Made by a program: the position numbers and the translations under genes | Shown: piece by piece, positions 37,437-46,494 of the stretch | Layout of the letters: every line of letters begins with the position of its first letter | How positions within the stretch are numbered: the first letter of the stretch is position 1 | Assembly: GCF_014652795.1 (NCBI RefSeq) | Contig: NZ_BMZM01000002.1 | Span: 1 to 64,000, forward strand | Length of the DNA stretch: 64,000 nt | Source: Kushneria pakistanensis | Lineage (GTDB): Bacteria > Pseudomonadota > Gammaproteobacteria > Pseudomonadales > Halomonadaceae | Reading direction: 5' to 3' | The notes under the pieces: generated by a model | Told to the model about the DNA's origin: nothing | Databases searched by the model: none | The model's input: the letters and a program-made list of their open reading frames with translations, nothing else

Positions 37437-39434
37437 ATGACCTCGCGTCGCCACCTCGCCAATGCCATCCGTGCGCTTTCCATGGATGCCGTGCAAAAGG
37501 CCAATTCCGGCCACCCGGGCATGCCAATGGGCATGGCAGACATTGCAGAAGTGCTCTGGAACGATCACCTCCGTCATAATCCGGCCAACCCAAACTGGGA
37601 AGATCGTGATCGCTTCATTCTTTCCAACGGTCACGGCTCGATGCTGCACTATTCGCTGCTGCACCTGACCGGCTACGACCTGCCGATGGAAGAGCTCAAG
37701 AACTTCCGCCAGCTGGGCTCCAAAACCCCCGGCCACCCGGAACACGGCTATACGCAGGGCATCGAGACCACGACCGGCCCGCTGGGTCAGGGTCTGGCCA
37801 ATGCCGTCGGCATGGCCGTGGCCGAGCGTACGCTGGCCGCCCAGTTCAACCGTGACGGGCACGAGATCGTCAACCATCGCACCTGGGTCTTCGCCGGTGA
37901 CGGCTGCCTGATGGAAGGCATCAGCCATGAGGCCTGCTCACTGGCCGGTACGCTGGGCCTGGGCAACCTGGTCGTGTTCTATGACGACAACGGCATCTCC
38001 ATCGACGGTGAAGTCGAAGGCTGGTTCACCGATGACACGGCCAAGCGCTTTGAAGCCTATCACTGGAACGTGATTCGCGACGTTGATGGCCACGACGCCG
38101 AACAGATCGACGCGGCCATCCGCGAAGCGAAGGAAGTCTCCGACAAGCCGACCCTGATCATCTGCAAGACCGTGATTGGCTTTGGTTCGCCCAACAAGGC
38201 CGGCAAGGAAGAGAGCCACGGCGCCGCGCTGGGTGAAGAAGAAGTCGAAGCCGCGCGCAAGCAGCTGGGCTGGGAACACGCTGCCTTTGAAATTCCCGAC
38301 GACATCTACCAGGCGTGGGATGCCCGCGACAAGGGCCAGAAGCTCGAGGACGAGTACAACGAGCGCATGGCGGCCTACGAAAAGGCCCATCCGAAACTGG
38401 CCCGCGAACTCCAGCGTCGCTGGAGCGGCAAGCTGCCGGAAAGCTTTGACGGCGATGCCCTGATCAAGCGTGCCCAGGAAAAATCCGAGACCACGGCGTC
38501 ACGCAAGGCTTCTCTGGGCGTACTCAACGAGCTGGCCCCGGATCTGCCCGAGCTCTTTGGCGGCAGTGCTGACCTGGCGCCGTCCAACCTGACGCTCTGG
38601 AAGGGTGCCAAAGCGGTCAGCAAGGAGAACTTCGACGGTAGCTACCTGCACTACGGTGTGCGTGAATTCGGCATGGGCGCGATTGCCAACGGTATCGCGA
38701 CCCACGGCGGCTTCATTCCCTATGACGCCACCTTCCTGGTGTTCATGGAATACATGCACAACGCCGTGCGCATGTCGTCGCTGTCGCACACCCGCATCAT
38801 CCACATCTTTACCCATGACTCCATTGGTCTGGGCGAAGACGGCCCGACCCACCAGCCGGTCGAGCAGCTGGCCGACCTGCGCAACCTGCCGGGCCTGGCC
38901 ACATGGCGCCCCTGTGATGCCACCGAAACCGCCGCGGCCTGGGTGGAAGGCATCATGCGCGAAACCGGCCCCACGGCGCTGATCTTCTCGCGTCAGGACC
39001 TGCCGGCGCAGTCGCGTGACGACGAGCAGCTCAAGAACATCCGTCGCGGCGGCTACGTGCTCAAGGATGCCGAAGGCGGCCAGCCGGAGATGATCCTGAT
39101 CGCCACGGGTTCCGAAGTAGGTCTGGCGATGGATGCGGCCAAGGAGCTTGAAGGCAAGGGCAAGAAGGTACGCGTGGTCTCCATGCCCTGCACCAGTGCG
39201 TTCGATGAGCAGGATGAGAGCTATCGCGAATCGGTCCTGCCCAATAGCGTGCGCAAGCGCATGGCGATCGAAGCCGCCATCCCGTCGACCTGGTACAAGT
39301 ACGTTGGTCTGGACGGTCACGTGTTCGGCATGACCACCTACGGTGAGTCCGGCAAGGCCGGCGACCTGTTCAAGCACTTCGGCTTCACGGTCGAGAAGGT
39401 CGTTGAGCGCGCAGAATCCATGCTCAAGGCGTAA
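37437..39434 (+). CDS. tkt: Transketolase
   Basis: A 665-residue thiamine-diphosphate enzyme of the pentose phosphate pathway that moves two-carbon units between sugar phosphates. Seen are [20 protein letters not shown] near residue 21, [20 protein letters not shown] near residue 155, and the pyrimidine-domain Glu in [12 protein letters not shown] near residue 405. [20 protein letters not shown] lies near residue 461. Its length matches E. coli TktA (663). It lies 196 bp after the TIM-like gene. It uses erythrose-4-phosphate, the predicted product of the upstream tetrose module. Confidence 0.97.
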   Translation: MTSRRHLANAIRALSMDAVQKANSGHPGMPMGMADIAEVLWNDHLRHNPANPNWEDRDRFILSNGHGSMLHYSLLHLTGYDLPMEELKNFRQLGSKTPGHPEHGYTQGIETTTGPLGQGLANAVGMAVAERTLAAQFNRDGHEIVNHRTWVFAGDGCLMEGISHEACSLAGTLGLGNLVVFYDDNGISIDGEVEGWFTDDTAKRFEAYHWNVIRDVDGHDAEQIDAAIREAKEVSDKPTLIICKTVIGFGSPNKAGKEESHGAALGEEEVEAARKQLGWEHAAFEIPDDIYQAWDARDKGQKLEDEYNERMAAYEKAHPKLARELQRRWSGKLPESFDGDALIKRAQEKSETTASRKASLGVLNELAPDLPELFGGSADLAPSNLTLWKGAKAVSKENFDGSYLHYGVREFGMGAIANGIATHGGFIPYDATFLVFMEYMHNAVRMSSLSHTRIIHIFTHDSIGLGEDGPTHQPVEQLADLRNLPGLATWRPCDATETAAAWVEGIMRETGPTALIFSRQDLPAQSRDDEQLKNIRRGGYVLKDAEGGQPEMILIATGSEVGLAMDAAKELEGKGKKVRVVSMPCTSAFDEQDESYRESVLPNSVRKRMAIEAAIPSTWYKYVGLDGHVFGMTTYGESGKAGDLFKHFGFTVEKVVERAESMLKA

Positions 39435-39510
39435 TCGAGGGTCTGGCCCCGGGCATCATCGCCCGGGGCTGACAGCCTCATGGCGGCACTGACAAAGGTG
39501 CCGACAAAAG

Positions 39511-39539
39511 AAAGGGCCCGGCAATCGCCGGGCCCTTTT
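39511..39539. terminator. Bidirectional terminator between tkt and fba
   Basis: A 12-bp stem AAAGGGCCCGGC/GCCGGGCCCTTT with AATC loop and T tail, flanked on the other side by an A-rich run. It serves the convergent tkt and fba transcripts. Confidence 0.88.
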
Positions 39540-39562
39540 GTGTGACGCGCACCATATACCGA

Positions 39563-40615
39563 TCAGGCGATGGTGACGTCCTTGTCGAGATAGACGTCCT
39601 GAATGGCGTTCAAAAGCGCCACGCCTTCTTCACGCGGCTTCTGGAACGCCTTGCGTCCGGAAATCAGACCCATGCCGCCGGCACGCTTGTTGATAACGGC
39701 AGTACGCACGGCTTCACCCATGTCGGAATGGCCCTTGGAGCCACCACCTGAGTTGATCAGACCGGCACGGCCCATGAAGCTGTTGACGACCTGATAGCGC
39801 GCCCAGTCGATCGGGTTGTCGCTGACGAGCTCGTCATAGACGCGATCATGAGTATGACCAAAGCCTACCGCGCGATAGCCGCCGTTGTTCTCCGGCAGCT
39901 TCTGCTTGACGATATCGGCGTTGATGGTCGCTGCCAGATGCACGGCCTGACTGGTGAGGTCAGAAGAGACGTGATAGTCGGTACCGTCCTTCTTGAACTC
40001 GGGGTTACGCAGGTAGGACCACAGTACGGTAACCATGCCCAGCTCATGCGCGCGCTCAAACGCTTCGCTGATCTCCTGGATCTGGCGGCGGCTTTCGGGC
40101 GAACCGAAGTAGATGGTGGCACCGACCGCGACACAGCCCATGTCATGGGCCTGCTCGACCTGCGCGAACAGCGTCTGGTCGTAGATGGCCGGATAGGTCA
40201 GCGTCTCGTTGTGGTTGAGCTTGACCATCATCGGGATGCGGTGCGAGTAGCGACGCGCCACCGAAGACAGCACGCCCAGCGTGGAGGCGACGCAGTTACA
40301 GCCGCCTTCAATGGCCAGCTCAATGATGTTTTTCGGATCAAAGTACTGGGGGTTGAGAGCGAAGGAAGCACCGGCTGAGTGCTCGATCCCCTGATCCACC
40401 GGCAGCATGCTGACGTAGCCCGTGCCACCGAGTCGGCCGTGGTTGAAGATGGTCTGCATGTTGCGCAGTACATGCGGCGAGCGGTTGCTGTCCATCATGA
40501 CCCGATCGATGAAATCGGGACCCGGCAGGTGCAGGTCTTCTTTCCTGAACCCGGCACAGGTATGGTTCAACAGGCTATCCGCTTCCTCTCCCAGCAGCCT
40601 GGCGATATCTGTCAT
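39563..40615 (-). CDS. fbaB: Fructose-bisphosphate aldolase, class I (DhnA/FbaB type)
   Basis: A 350-residue Schiff-base aldolase, the same length as E. coli FbaB and collinear with it: [35 protein letters not shown] near residue 69, [18 protein letters not shown] near residue 128, [19 protein letters not shown] near residue 162 and [12 protein letters not shown] near residue 288. ATG 40615 follows GAGG; an upstream in-frame start at 40663 is unlikely. In many gammaproteobacteria a class II aldolase gene lies beside pgk; here class I, on the opposite strand, occupies that place. Confidence 0.94.
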   Translation of the reverse strand: MTDIARLLGEEADSLLNHTCAGFRKEDLHLPGPDFIDRVMMDSNRSPHVLRNMQTIFNHGRLGGTGYVSMLPVDQGIEHSAGASFALNPQYFDPKNIIELAIEGGCNCVASTLGVLSSVARRYSHRIPMMVKLNHNETLTYPAIYDQTLFAQVEQAHDMGCVAVGATIYFGSPESRRQIQEISEAFERAHELGMVTVLWSYLRNPEFKKDGTDYHVSSDLTSQAVHLAATINADIVKQKLPENNGGYRAVGFGHTHDRVYDELVSDNPIDWARYQVVNSFMGRAGLINSGGGSKGHSDMGEAVRTAVINKRAGGMGLISGRKAFQKPREEGVALLNAIQDVYLDKDVTIA

Positions 40616-41041
40616 TATCTTCATCCTCTTTTCTACGAAAGATTTTGCATTGCCGCAGGCCAATGCCGCGGCCTGAACAGCATAAGCAACTATACGTTGC
40701 AGTTCATGTCATGTTTTGTCAGTAGTATTCACGCATGAAGGTGGCTGCACTGCATGTCTGTCACGGACGACCACGTGCTCAGGGCCGTCATGACGGGCGC
40801 TCATTGTGAGGGCTGGATGACACGCACCACTTGACCATGATGCGCGCCACCATACCCCCTGGACGAAAGTCTCATGCCCGTGAGCACGCGCTAACAGTCA
40901 ATAATGGCGCCCGGCGCGACTGTCTTCGTTTTCCGTGTCCCTGCTATGCTGGAGACAGTTTTCCAATTGGCCCTGCTGACATCAGGCGGGCCATATCACC
41001 GCTCAATGCTGACCACTTAACGCCAAAACGGGAGTAGCGAC
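40616..41041. promoter_or_regulatory. Divergent region between fba and pgk
   Basis: 426 bp with no convincing gene. It should hold the fba and pgk promoters. ACGGGAGTAGCG before 41042 is the pgk ribosome site. No epd/gap-like frame is present, although epd often precedes pgk in related genomes. Confidence 0.5.
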
Positions 41042-42205
41042 ATGACTGTGCGCAAGATGTCCGAGCTGAACCTCGCCGGCCAGCGTGTCCTGATTCGTCA
41101 GGATCTCAACGTGCCGATCAAGGATGGAAAGGTCACCTCGGATGCCCGCATTCGTGCCAGCCTGCCCACCATTCGTACGGCCCTTGAACAGAATGCGCGC
41201 ATCATGCTGATGAGCCATCTGGGGCGCCCGACCGAAGGTGAGCCCAACGATGAAGAGTCGCTGGCACCGGTGGCCAATCACCTGGGTGAACTGCTGGGCA
41301 TGACGGTGCGTCTGGAGCGCGACTATCTGGAGCAGGACCCCGAGGTGAAGGAAGGTGAGGTCGTACTGCTGGAAAACGTGCGCTTTAACAAGGGCGAGAA
41401 AAAGGACGACGAAGCACTGGCGAAGAAATATGCCAGCCTCTGCGACGTCTACGTGATGGACGCCTTTGGCACCGCGCATCGCGCTCAGGCCTCGACCCAC
41501 GGCGTGGCCCGCTTCGCCCCGGACGCCTGTGCCGGACCGCTGCTCTCCTCGGAGCTGGACGCGCTTGAAAAGGCCCTGGCCAACCCGAAGCGTCCGATGG
41601 TGGCCATCGTTGGCGGCTCCAAGGTCTCGACCAAGCTGGACGTTCTCAACGCCCTGTCTGACAAGTGCGACCAGCTGATCGTGGGCGGCGGTATCGCCAA
41701 CACCTTCATTGCCGCTGCCGGCTACAACGTCGGCAAGTCACTGTATGAAGCCGATCTGGTAGAGCAGGCAAAGGCGCTGATGGAGAAGGTCAATGTGCCC
41801 CTGCCCATCGATGTGGTCGTGGCTACCGAGTTCTCCGACAAGGCCGAAGCCGTCACCCGCAACGTTGATGACGTGCGTGATGACGAAATGATTCTTGATG
41901 TCGGCCCCAAGACTGCCGAAACCTACGCCGAAGCCCTGCGCGAAGCCGGCACGATCCTGTGGAACGGCCCGGTTGGCGTGTTCGAGATCGATCAGTTCAG
42001 CGGCGGCACCAAAGCCATGGCGAAGGCCATTGCCGACAGTGACGGCTTCTCGATTGCCGGCGGTGGCGATACGCTGGCGGCCATCGACAAGTACGATGTG
42101 ACCGACGATATCTCCTATATCTCCACCGGTGGCGGCGCTTTCCTGGAGTACGTGGAAGGCAAGACCCTGCCAGCCGTCAGTGCCCTGCGCGACGCCGCGA
42201 AGTAA
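41042..42205 (+). CDS. pgk: Phosphoglycerate kinase
   Basis: A 387-residue glycolytic kinase that transfers phosphate between 1,3-bisphosphoglycerate and ADP. Signatures are [20 protein letters not shown] near residue 16, [10 protein letters not shown] near residue 57, [16 protein letters not shown] near residue 140, [15 protein letters not shown] near residue 184 and the C-terminal [12 protein letters not shown]. Its length equals that of E. coli Pgk (387). It is followed closely by its own terminator. Confidence 0.97.
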   Translation: MTVRKMSELNLAGQRVLIRQDLNVPIKDGKVTSDARIRASLPTIRTALEQNARIMLMSHLGRPTEGEPNDEESLAPVANHLGELLGMTVRLERDYLEQDPEVKEGEVVLLENVRFNKGEKKDDEALAKKYASLCDVYVMDAFGTAHRAQASTHGVARFAPDACAGPLLSSELDALEKALANPKRPMVAIVGGSKVSTKLDVLNALSDKCDQLIVGGGIANTFIAAAGYNVGKSLYEADLVEQAKALMEKVNVPLPIDVVVATEFSDKAEAVTRNVDDVRDDEMILDVGPKTAETYAEALREAGTILWNGPVGVFEIDQFSGGTKAMAKAIADSDGFSIAGGGDTLAAIDKYDVTDDISYISTGGGAFLEYVEGKTLPAVSALRDAAK

Positions 42206-42233
42206 TCCCCGGCGCCTGCACTGACCTGCAGAA

Positions 42234-42269
42234 AAAAGGCCCTGCCTTCAAAAGAAGGCAGGGCCTTTT
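42234..42269 (+). terminator. Terminator after pgk
   Basis: A 16-bp perfect stem (42234-42249 with 42254-42269) with an AAAA loop and T tail. Confidence 0.92.
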
Positions 42270-42348
42270 GTGTAACGCCGTTTTACCATCATGTTTCCGT
42301 GCTGCCTTCTCGGCGCTACACTGCGACAAAGTGCAAGAAAGGCCCTTC

Positions 42349-42792
42349 ATGAACAAACGACTCTTTTATGCCGGTAGCTGGCCGGATTCGGCCGCCCTGC
42401 TCGAAGGCGCCCTGTGGGTAGGCTATGCCTGGAGCATTCAGTGGTCACTGGTCAACCATCAGAGTCTTGTCTTTCTGCTGGCAACCCTGCTGGTACTGAT
42501 CTGTGCCCTCATCACGCTGCTCTGGCAGCCGCTCAAGCTTACCCTTTCGCGCTACCGGGTCAGAAAGCGTCGCACCGAAATGTGGATGCACATCCTCTAT
42601 CCACCGATGCTGCTGGCTCCGCCGCTGTGGTGGCTGCTGGAGCGCATTGTCGGCAGTCTGCCCGATGCCCAGCAGTGGACCCTGGCCTGTTTGCTGATGA
42701 CGGTGGGCTGGCTGGTATTTCTGATCTCGCTGCTCATCAAGCGTCTGATCCGCCAGTACCGCCAGTCGGTGAGCGATCACGCCGCGGACTGA
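42349..42792 (+). CDS. Uncharacterised four-helix membrane protein
   Basis: A 147-residue protein with four predicted transmembrane segments: ALLEGALWVGYAWSIQW, LVFLLATLLVLICALITLLW, MLLAPPLWWLLERIVGSL and ACLLMTVGWLVFLISLLI. A basic loop (LSRYRVRKRRTEMW) separates the two pairs. I do not recognise a family. ATG 42349 (MNKRLFYAG) follows AAGAAAGG and is preferred over the in-frame start at 42268, which lies in the pgk terminator. Its stop overlaps its own terminator, so it is a separate unit. Confidence 0.7.
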   Translation: MNKRLFYAGSWPDSAALLEGALWVGYAWSIQWSLVNHQSLVFLLATLLVLICALITLLWQPLKLTLSRYRVRKRRTEMWMHILYPPMLLAPPLWWLLERIVGSLPDAQQWTLACLLMTVGWLVFLISLLIKRLIRQYRQSVSDHAAD

Positions 42793-42809
42793 ACCGTCCG
42801 CGGCCTTTT
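42781..42809 (+). terminator. Terminator overlapping the end of the membrane-protein gene
   Basis: A 9-bp stem GCCGCGGAC/GTCCGCGGC with a 6-nt loop and CTTTTG tail. It starts inside the last codons of the preceding gene and lies before the convergent peptidase gene. Confidence 0.8.
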
Positions 42810-42818
42810 GTCCGTCCG

Positions 42819-43685
42819 TTACTGACGTTCGAGCACCAGCAGTGGATCAATGCGGGTATCGAACCAGTTCATGCCCCAGTGCAGATGCGGTCCGGTCGCC
42901 CGACCGGTCGCCCCCACCTCGCCAATCACATCGCCCTGCGCCACACGATCGCCCACCTTCACATCCAGCTTTGACAGATGCAGAAAGTTGGAGCTGATGC
43001 CGTAGCCGTGATCCAGCAGCACCGTGCCGCCGGTCAGATACAGGTCCGGATTGGCAAAGGTCACGATGCCCCCGGCCGGCGCCTTGACCGGCGTACCCGT
43101 GGCCGCGGCAATATCCATACCTGAATGCGCCGAGCCCGGCGTACCGTTGTAGACGCGCTGGTTGCCAAAGCGCCCGCTGATGCGCCCCTTGACCGGCCAG
43201 ATAAAGTCCTCGGCGAAATCGGTAATGCGCTCATCGCGGGTGCGCGCCTGACTGACGCCCGCCTGCTCACGACGAATGCGCTCGGCGATCTCCGGCGGTG
43301 GCGAGACGGTCTTTGGCGGCACGCCATTGATGCGCTCGACGGGGAAGTCGCGCTCGGTGACCCGAATGCCCACCGTGCGCGCCTGCCCACCAGGTGGCGT
43401 CACCGTCACCTCGCTGGTGCCCTCGGCCTCGCGGCCGATGCCCAGCACCACCGTGCCGTAGTCGGTCACGCCCAGCGTGCGTCCGGCGTGCGTCACCTGA
43501 CTACCGGGCGGCACCCGCCCGATCACCATGCTTCCCTGCTGGACCTGCTCGGGAAAGACGATGGGCACCTGCGTCTCGGCAGACGCGGGCCCGGCCACAA
43601 GCGCGCTGACCATCATCAGCACCGGTAGCAGTCTCGACAGGGCGCGTCGCAGACCGATCATTGAACTCATTGCATCAGGGAACAT
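42819..43685 (-). CDS. M23 (LytM) family metallopeptidase, periplasmic
   Basis: About 288 residues. A signal peptide (LLPVLMMVSALVAGPASA) is followed by an N-terminal beta domain and a C-terminal LytM domain. The LytM zinc ligands are in GSAHSGMDIAAATGTP near residue 193 (HxxxD) and in GRATGPHLHWGMNW near residue 262, with FLHLSKL between. Such enzymes cut peptidoglycan cross-links or activate amidases. The start is uncertain (43685, 43670 or 43661). The TraX-like gene upstream is 25 bp away, so the pair may be an operon. Confidence 0.87.
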   Translation of the reverse strand: MFPDAMSSMIGLRRALSRLLPVLMMVSALVAGPASAETQVPIVFPEQVQQGSMVIGRVPPGSQVTHAGRTLGVTDYGTVVLGIGREAEGTSEVTVTPPGGQARTVGIRVTERDFPVERINGVPPKTVSPPPEIAERIRREQAGVSQARTRDERITDFAEDFIWPVKGRISGRFGNQRVYNGTPGSAHSGMDIAAATGTPVKAPAGGIVTFANPDLYLTGGTVLLDHGYGISSNFLHLSKLDVKVGDRVAQGDVIGEVGATGRATGPHLHWGMNWFDTRIDPLLVLERQ

Positions 43686-43710
43686 GGCATTACTCACTGT
43701 CGGGTGACTG

Positions 43711-44520
43711 TCAGACGGGCAGCATATAGGGGAGATAGACGATCAGGGCAATCAGGGCCAGATGCCCCGGGTACCAGCCAAGCCACAGCCAGCGCGGCAT
43801 GCGCACCACGCCCGGGATAAAGCGCGCCAGCCCCGCGGCGATCACCAGCACCACCAGCGTGGTCGAAAACGCCACGCTCTTGCTGATTGTATAGATATTG
43901 AGCTGGGCCGTGATCCAGAGGATCGGCACGCCCGCAAGCCAGGCCCAGATGCGCGCCAGCCCATGATCAAAGTGTCGATAGCAGGCCATCGCCAGCATGA
44001 AGCCGGGCACCATCAAAAGACCGAAGCGGCCGTACTCCAAAAGCGGCCCCACCGTATACCAGGCGATCAGGGAAAGCGCCACGCCGGCCGCACTCAGCAC
44101 CCGGGTGCGCTCTTCCCCTGGGGGTGACACCATCAGCTGACGCAGCCACGCGCCCCACGCCAGGCCAAAGGCCAGCGTAAAGCAGACGTTGATCACCAGT
44201 ACACTGGAGTAGCGTGGCATCAGCATATAGGGTAACTGGGCCACCAGGCCGATGATCAGAATGCGACGCGCATAGCGCATGGGGTTGCGGGTATCGAAAA
44301 GCCCGTGCCAGGCCACCATGGCGGCAAACAGCGGAAAGGCCACCCGTCCGATGGTGGAACTGGCCCAGCTGAACTGCCAGGCAAGCTCGTTGGAGAGCGC
44401 ATAGCGCACTACGTGATCCACGGTCATGGAGATCAGGGCCAGCCACTTGCCCCAGTCCGTCCAGCGCGACAGGAGGGCCTGCCGGAAGGCCGGCGGGGGC
44501 TGAGCGGTTGTATCGGTCAT
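43711..44520 (-). CDS. TraX-family membrane protein
   Basis: A 269-residue protein with about eight hydrophobic segments. It matches the TraX domain (PF05857): WLALISMTVDHVVRYALS near residue 25, TIGRVAFPLFAAMVAWHGLF near residue 57 and YARRILIIGLVAQLPYML near residue 82. TraX N-acetylates F pilin, but chromosomal copies like this one have no conjugation genes around them. An acyltransferase role in envelope modification is possible. It is divergent from the dehydrogenase gene at 44613. Confidence 0.8.
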   Translation of the reverse strand: MTDTTAQPPPAFRQALLSRWTDWGKWLALISMTVDHVVRYALSNELAWQFSWASSTIGRVAFPLFAAMVAWHGLFDTRNPMRYARRILIIGLVAQLPYMLMPRYSSVLVINVCFTLAFGLAWGAWLRQLMVSPPGEERTRVLSAAGVALSLIAWYTVGPLLEYGRFGLLMVPGFMLAMACYRHFDHGLARIWAWLAGVPILWITAQLNIYTISKSVAFSTTLVVLVIAAGLARFIPGVVRMPRWLWLGWYPGHLALIALIVYLPYMLPV

Positions 44521-44612
44521 GCGCGCTCCATTGTTCGATCAGGTTGGCAGAAATAACACCACAGGCCGCAAATGGCGCGGCGCAAGTTCACAGGACAACA
44601 CGGAGGTAGTTC

Positions 44613-45647
44613 ATGCACTCCCCTCTCAGGACCGTCATTATCGGCTACGGGCTGGTCGGGCGCGTCTTTCATGCTCCCCTGATTCGCCACACCCAGGGTA
44701 TGACGCTCACGGGCGTGGTCTCCAGCCGCGCTGACGACGTTCACGCCGAGCTGCCCGACGTCGAGGTCTACCCAACGGCCGAACAGGCGTTCAAGGACCC
44801 TGAGGTCGATCTGATCGTGATCGCCACACCCAACGACACCCATACCGGGTTTGCCATCGCCGCCCTCGAGGCCGGCAAGCACGTGGTGGTCGACAAGCCC
44901 GTAGCGCTTGATGGGGAAGAGCTTGAACGTATCATCGCCTGCGCCCGCCATCATGACAGAGTTTTCAGCGTCTTCCAGAACCGTCGCTGGGACGCCGATT
45001 TCCTGACCCTCAAGGCCCTGCTGGACGCCGATCGGCTGGGTAGCGTCACCCGCTGCCACATGCACTTTGACCGCTTTCGCCCCGAGGTACGTGACCGCTG
45101 GCGTGAGCGTCCCGGCCCGGGCAGCGGCGCCTGGTATGATCTGGGCGCGCATCTGGCCGACCAGGCCGTGACCCTGTTCGGCACGCCCAAAGCGGTCTAC
45201 GCCGACCTGGCCACGCTGCGGCCCAACGGTGGCGCGGTGGATTATTTCCACGTGCTGCTGCGCTATGACGACCACCGGGTCGTGCTCTCAAGTCATGCCA
45301 TGAGCGCTCATGATGGGCTGCGCTACGCCGTCGACGGCACCCGCGCCTCGTATATCAAGCACGGCATCGACACCCAGGAGCAGACCCTGCGCGACGGCGG
45401 CGTCCCGGGCCAGCCCGGCTGGGGGGAAGACCCCACGCGCGGCGTGCTTTACCAGGGAGATACCGGCGAGCGCGAATCCATTGATAACGCGCTCGGCGAC
45501 TACCGCGCCTACTACGACAATATCGTCGCGCACCTGGCCGGCCAGGCCGAGCTGGCGGTCACCCCCGAGCAGGCAATTGATGTGATGCGCGTGATCGACG
45601 CCGCCCATGAGAGCAGCGCCACCGGGCGCGAGATCGTACTCGACTAG
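44613..45647 (+). CDS. Gfo/Idh/MocA-family oxidoreductase (YdgJ-like)
   Basis: A 344-residue NAD(P)-dependent sugar or polyol dehydrogenase. The Rossmann motif is VIIGYGLVGRVFHAPLI near residue 8. The catalytic-lysine motif is AGKHVVVDKPVAL near residue 90. The RRWDADFLTLK and GAWYDLGAHLADQAVTLFG segments resemble E. coli YdgJ and inositol dehydrogenases. The substrate is unknown. ATG 44613 follows GGAGG. The stop overlaps the convergent SDR gene by 4 nt. Confidence 0.88.
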   Translation: MHSPLRTVIIGYGLVGRVFHAPLIRHTQGMTLTGVVSSRADDVHAELPDVEVYPTAEQAFKDPEVDLIVIATPNDTHTGFAIAALEAGKHVVVDKPVALDGEELERIIACARHHDRVFSVFQNRRWDADFLTLKALLDADRLGSVTRCHMHFDRFRPEVRDRWRERPGPGSGAWYDLGAHLADQAVTLFGTPKAVYADLATLRPNGGAVDYFHVLLRYDDHRVVLSSHAMSAHDGLRYAVDGTRASYIKHGIDTQEQTLRDGGVPGQPGWGEDPTRGVLYQGDTGERESIDNALGDYRAYYDNIVAHLAGQAELAVTPEQAIDVMRVIDAAHESSATGREIVLD

Positions 45648-46453
45648 CGTGGACGACTGGCCGAGCCCGGCGCCGAGATGAGTCGATGGCGCTGGGCCTT
45701 TTGCAGCTCGCTCTCCATGCGGTTGAGCACTTCCGCCTCATATTCCACCGAGGAGCCGCCACCATAGGCGGTGTCATGGCCGCTCATCAGGGCCACATAG
45801 CCATCACGGGCGACATCGGCCGGGTCGAACTTCTCCATCGCGCCCACTTCGGTTTCATCCTGACCGGCGCGGTGAAAGAAGTTGGTCTCGGTCGGTCCGG
45901 GCAGCAGCAGCGTCATCTGCACGCCCGAGCCCTGGATCTCGTTGCGCACCGCGTAGAAAAACGAATTGATAAAGGCCTTTGAGGCGCCATAGACGGCTTC
46001 AAAGGGAATCGGCGTGGTGCCCGAAATCGACGATGTCAGCAGAAGCTTCCCTTCACCGCGCTCGACCATGGCCGGCAGCAGCCGCTTGGTCAGCTGCACC
46101 GTCGACATCACGTTGATCTGAATCAGCGAAAACTCGTCCTCCAACGCGGTGCCATCCACGAAGGCACCGCCCAGCCCTATGCCTGCATTGAGGGCAGCGG
46201 CATCCAGCGTTCGGCCGCTGTCGACCACGGCCTGATACACCTTGTCGACCTCTTCAAACCGGGTCAGGTCGGCGGCGCAGGTCGTGACCGTGACGCCGTA
46301 GCCTTCCAGCATCTCGCGCGTTTCTTCCAGCTGGCTGCCGCGGGAGACGATCAGCAGATCGTAACCGTCATTGGCAAAGCATTTGGCCAGCTCCAGACCG
46401 ATCCCGTTAGTGGCACCGGTCACCAGTGCGAACGTCCTGTTCGATGGGGTCAT
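45644..46453 (-). CDS. Short-chain dehydrogenase/reductase
   Basis: A 269-residue classical SDR. The cofactor site is TGATNGIGLELAKCFANDG near residue 14. NAGIG is near residue 89. The catalytic Ser is in LLTSSISG near residue 140, followed by Tyr and Lys in YGASKAFINSF near residue 155. Lack of an acidic residue after the first Gly motif and the Ser-Arg at strand 2 (IVSRGSQ) hint at NADP use. The substrate is unknown. The next gene on this strand, selO, lies about 40 bp upstream of the start. Confidence 0.9.
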   Translation of the reverse strand: MTPSNRTFALVTGATNGIGLELAKCFANDGYDLLIVSRGSQLEETREMLEGYGVTVTTCAADLTRFEEVDKVYQAVVDSGRTLDAAALNAGIGLGGAFVDGTALEDEFSLIQINVMSTVQLTKRLLPAMVERGEGKLLLTSSISGTTPIPFEAVYGASKAFINSFFYAVRNEIQGSGVQMTLLLPGPTETNFFHRAGQDETEVGAMEKFDPADVARDGYVALMSGHDTAYGGGSSVEYEAEVLNRMESELQKAQRHRLISAPGSASRPR

Positions 46454-46494
46454 CCCTGTCTCCTTTGGATATCTGCAGGTCGGCTACCGCTTGT

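Noticed and set aside
43711-44520. Evidence of a conjugative element from the TraX-like gene
   Set aside because: No other conjugation, relaxase or integrase gene is near; chromosomal TraX-domain proteins are common outside plasmids.
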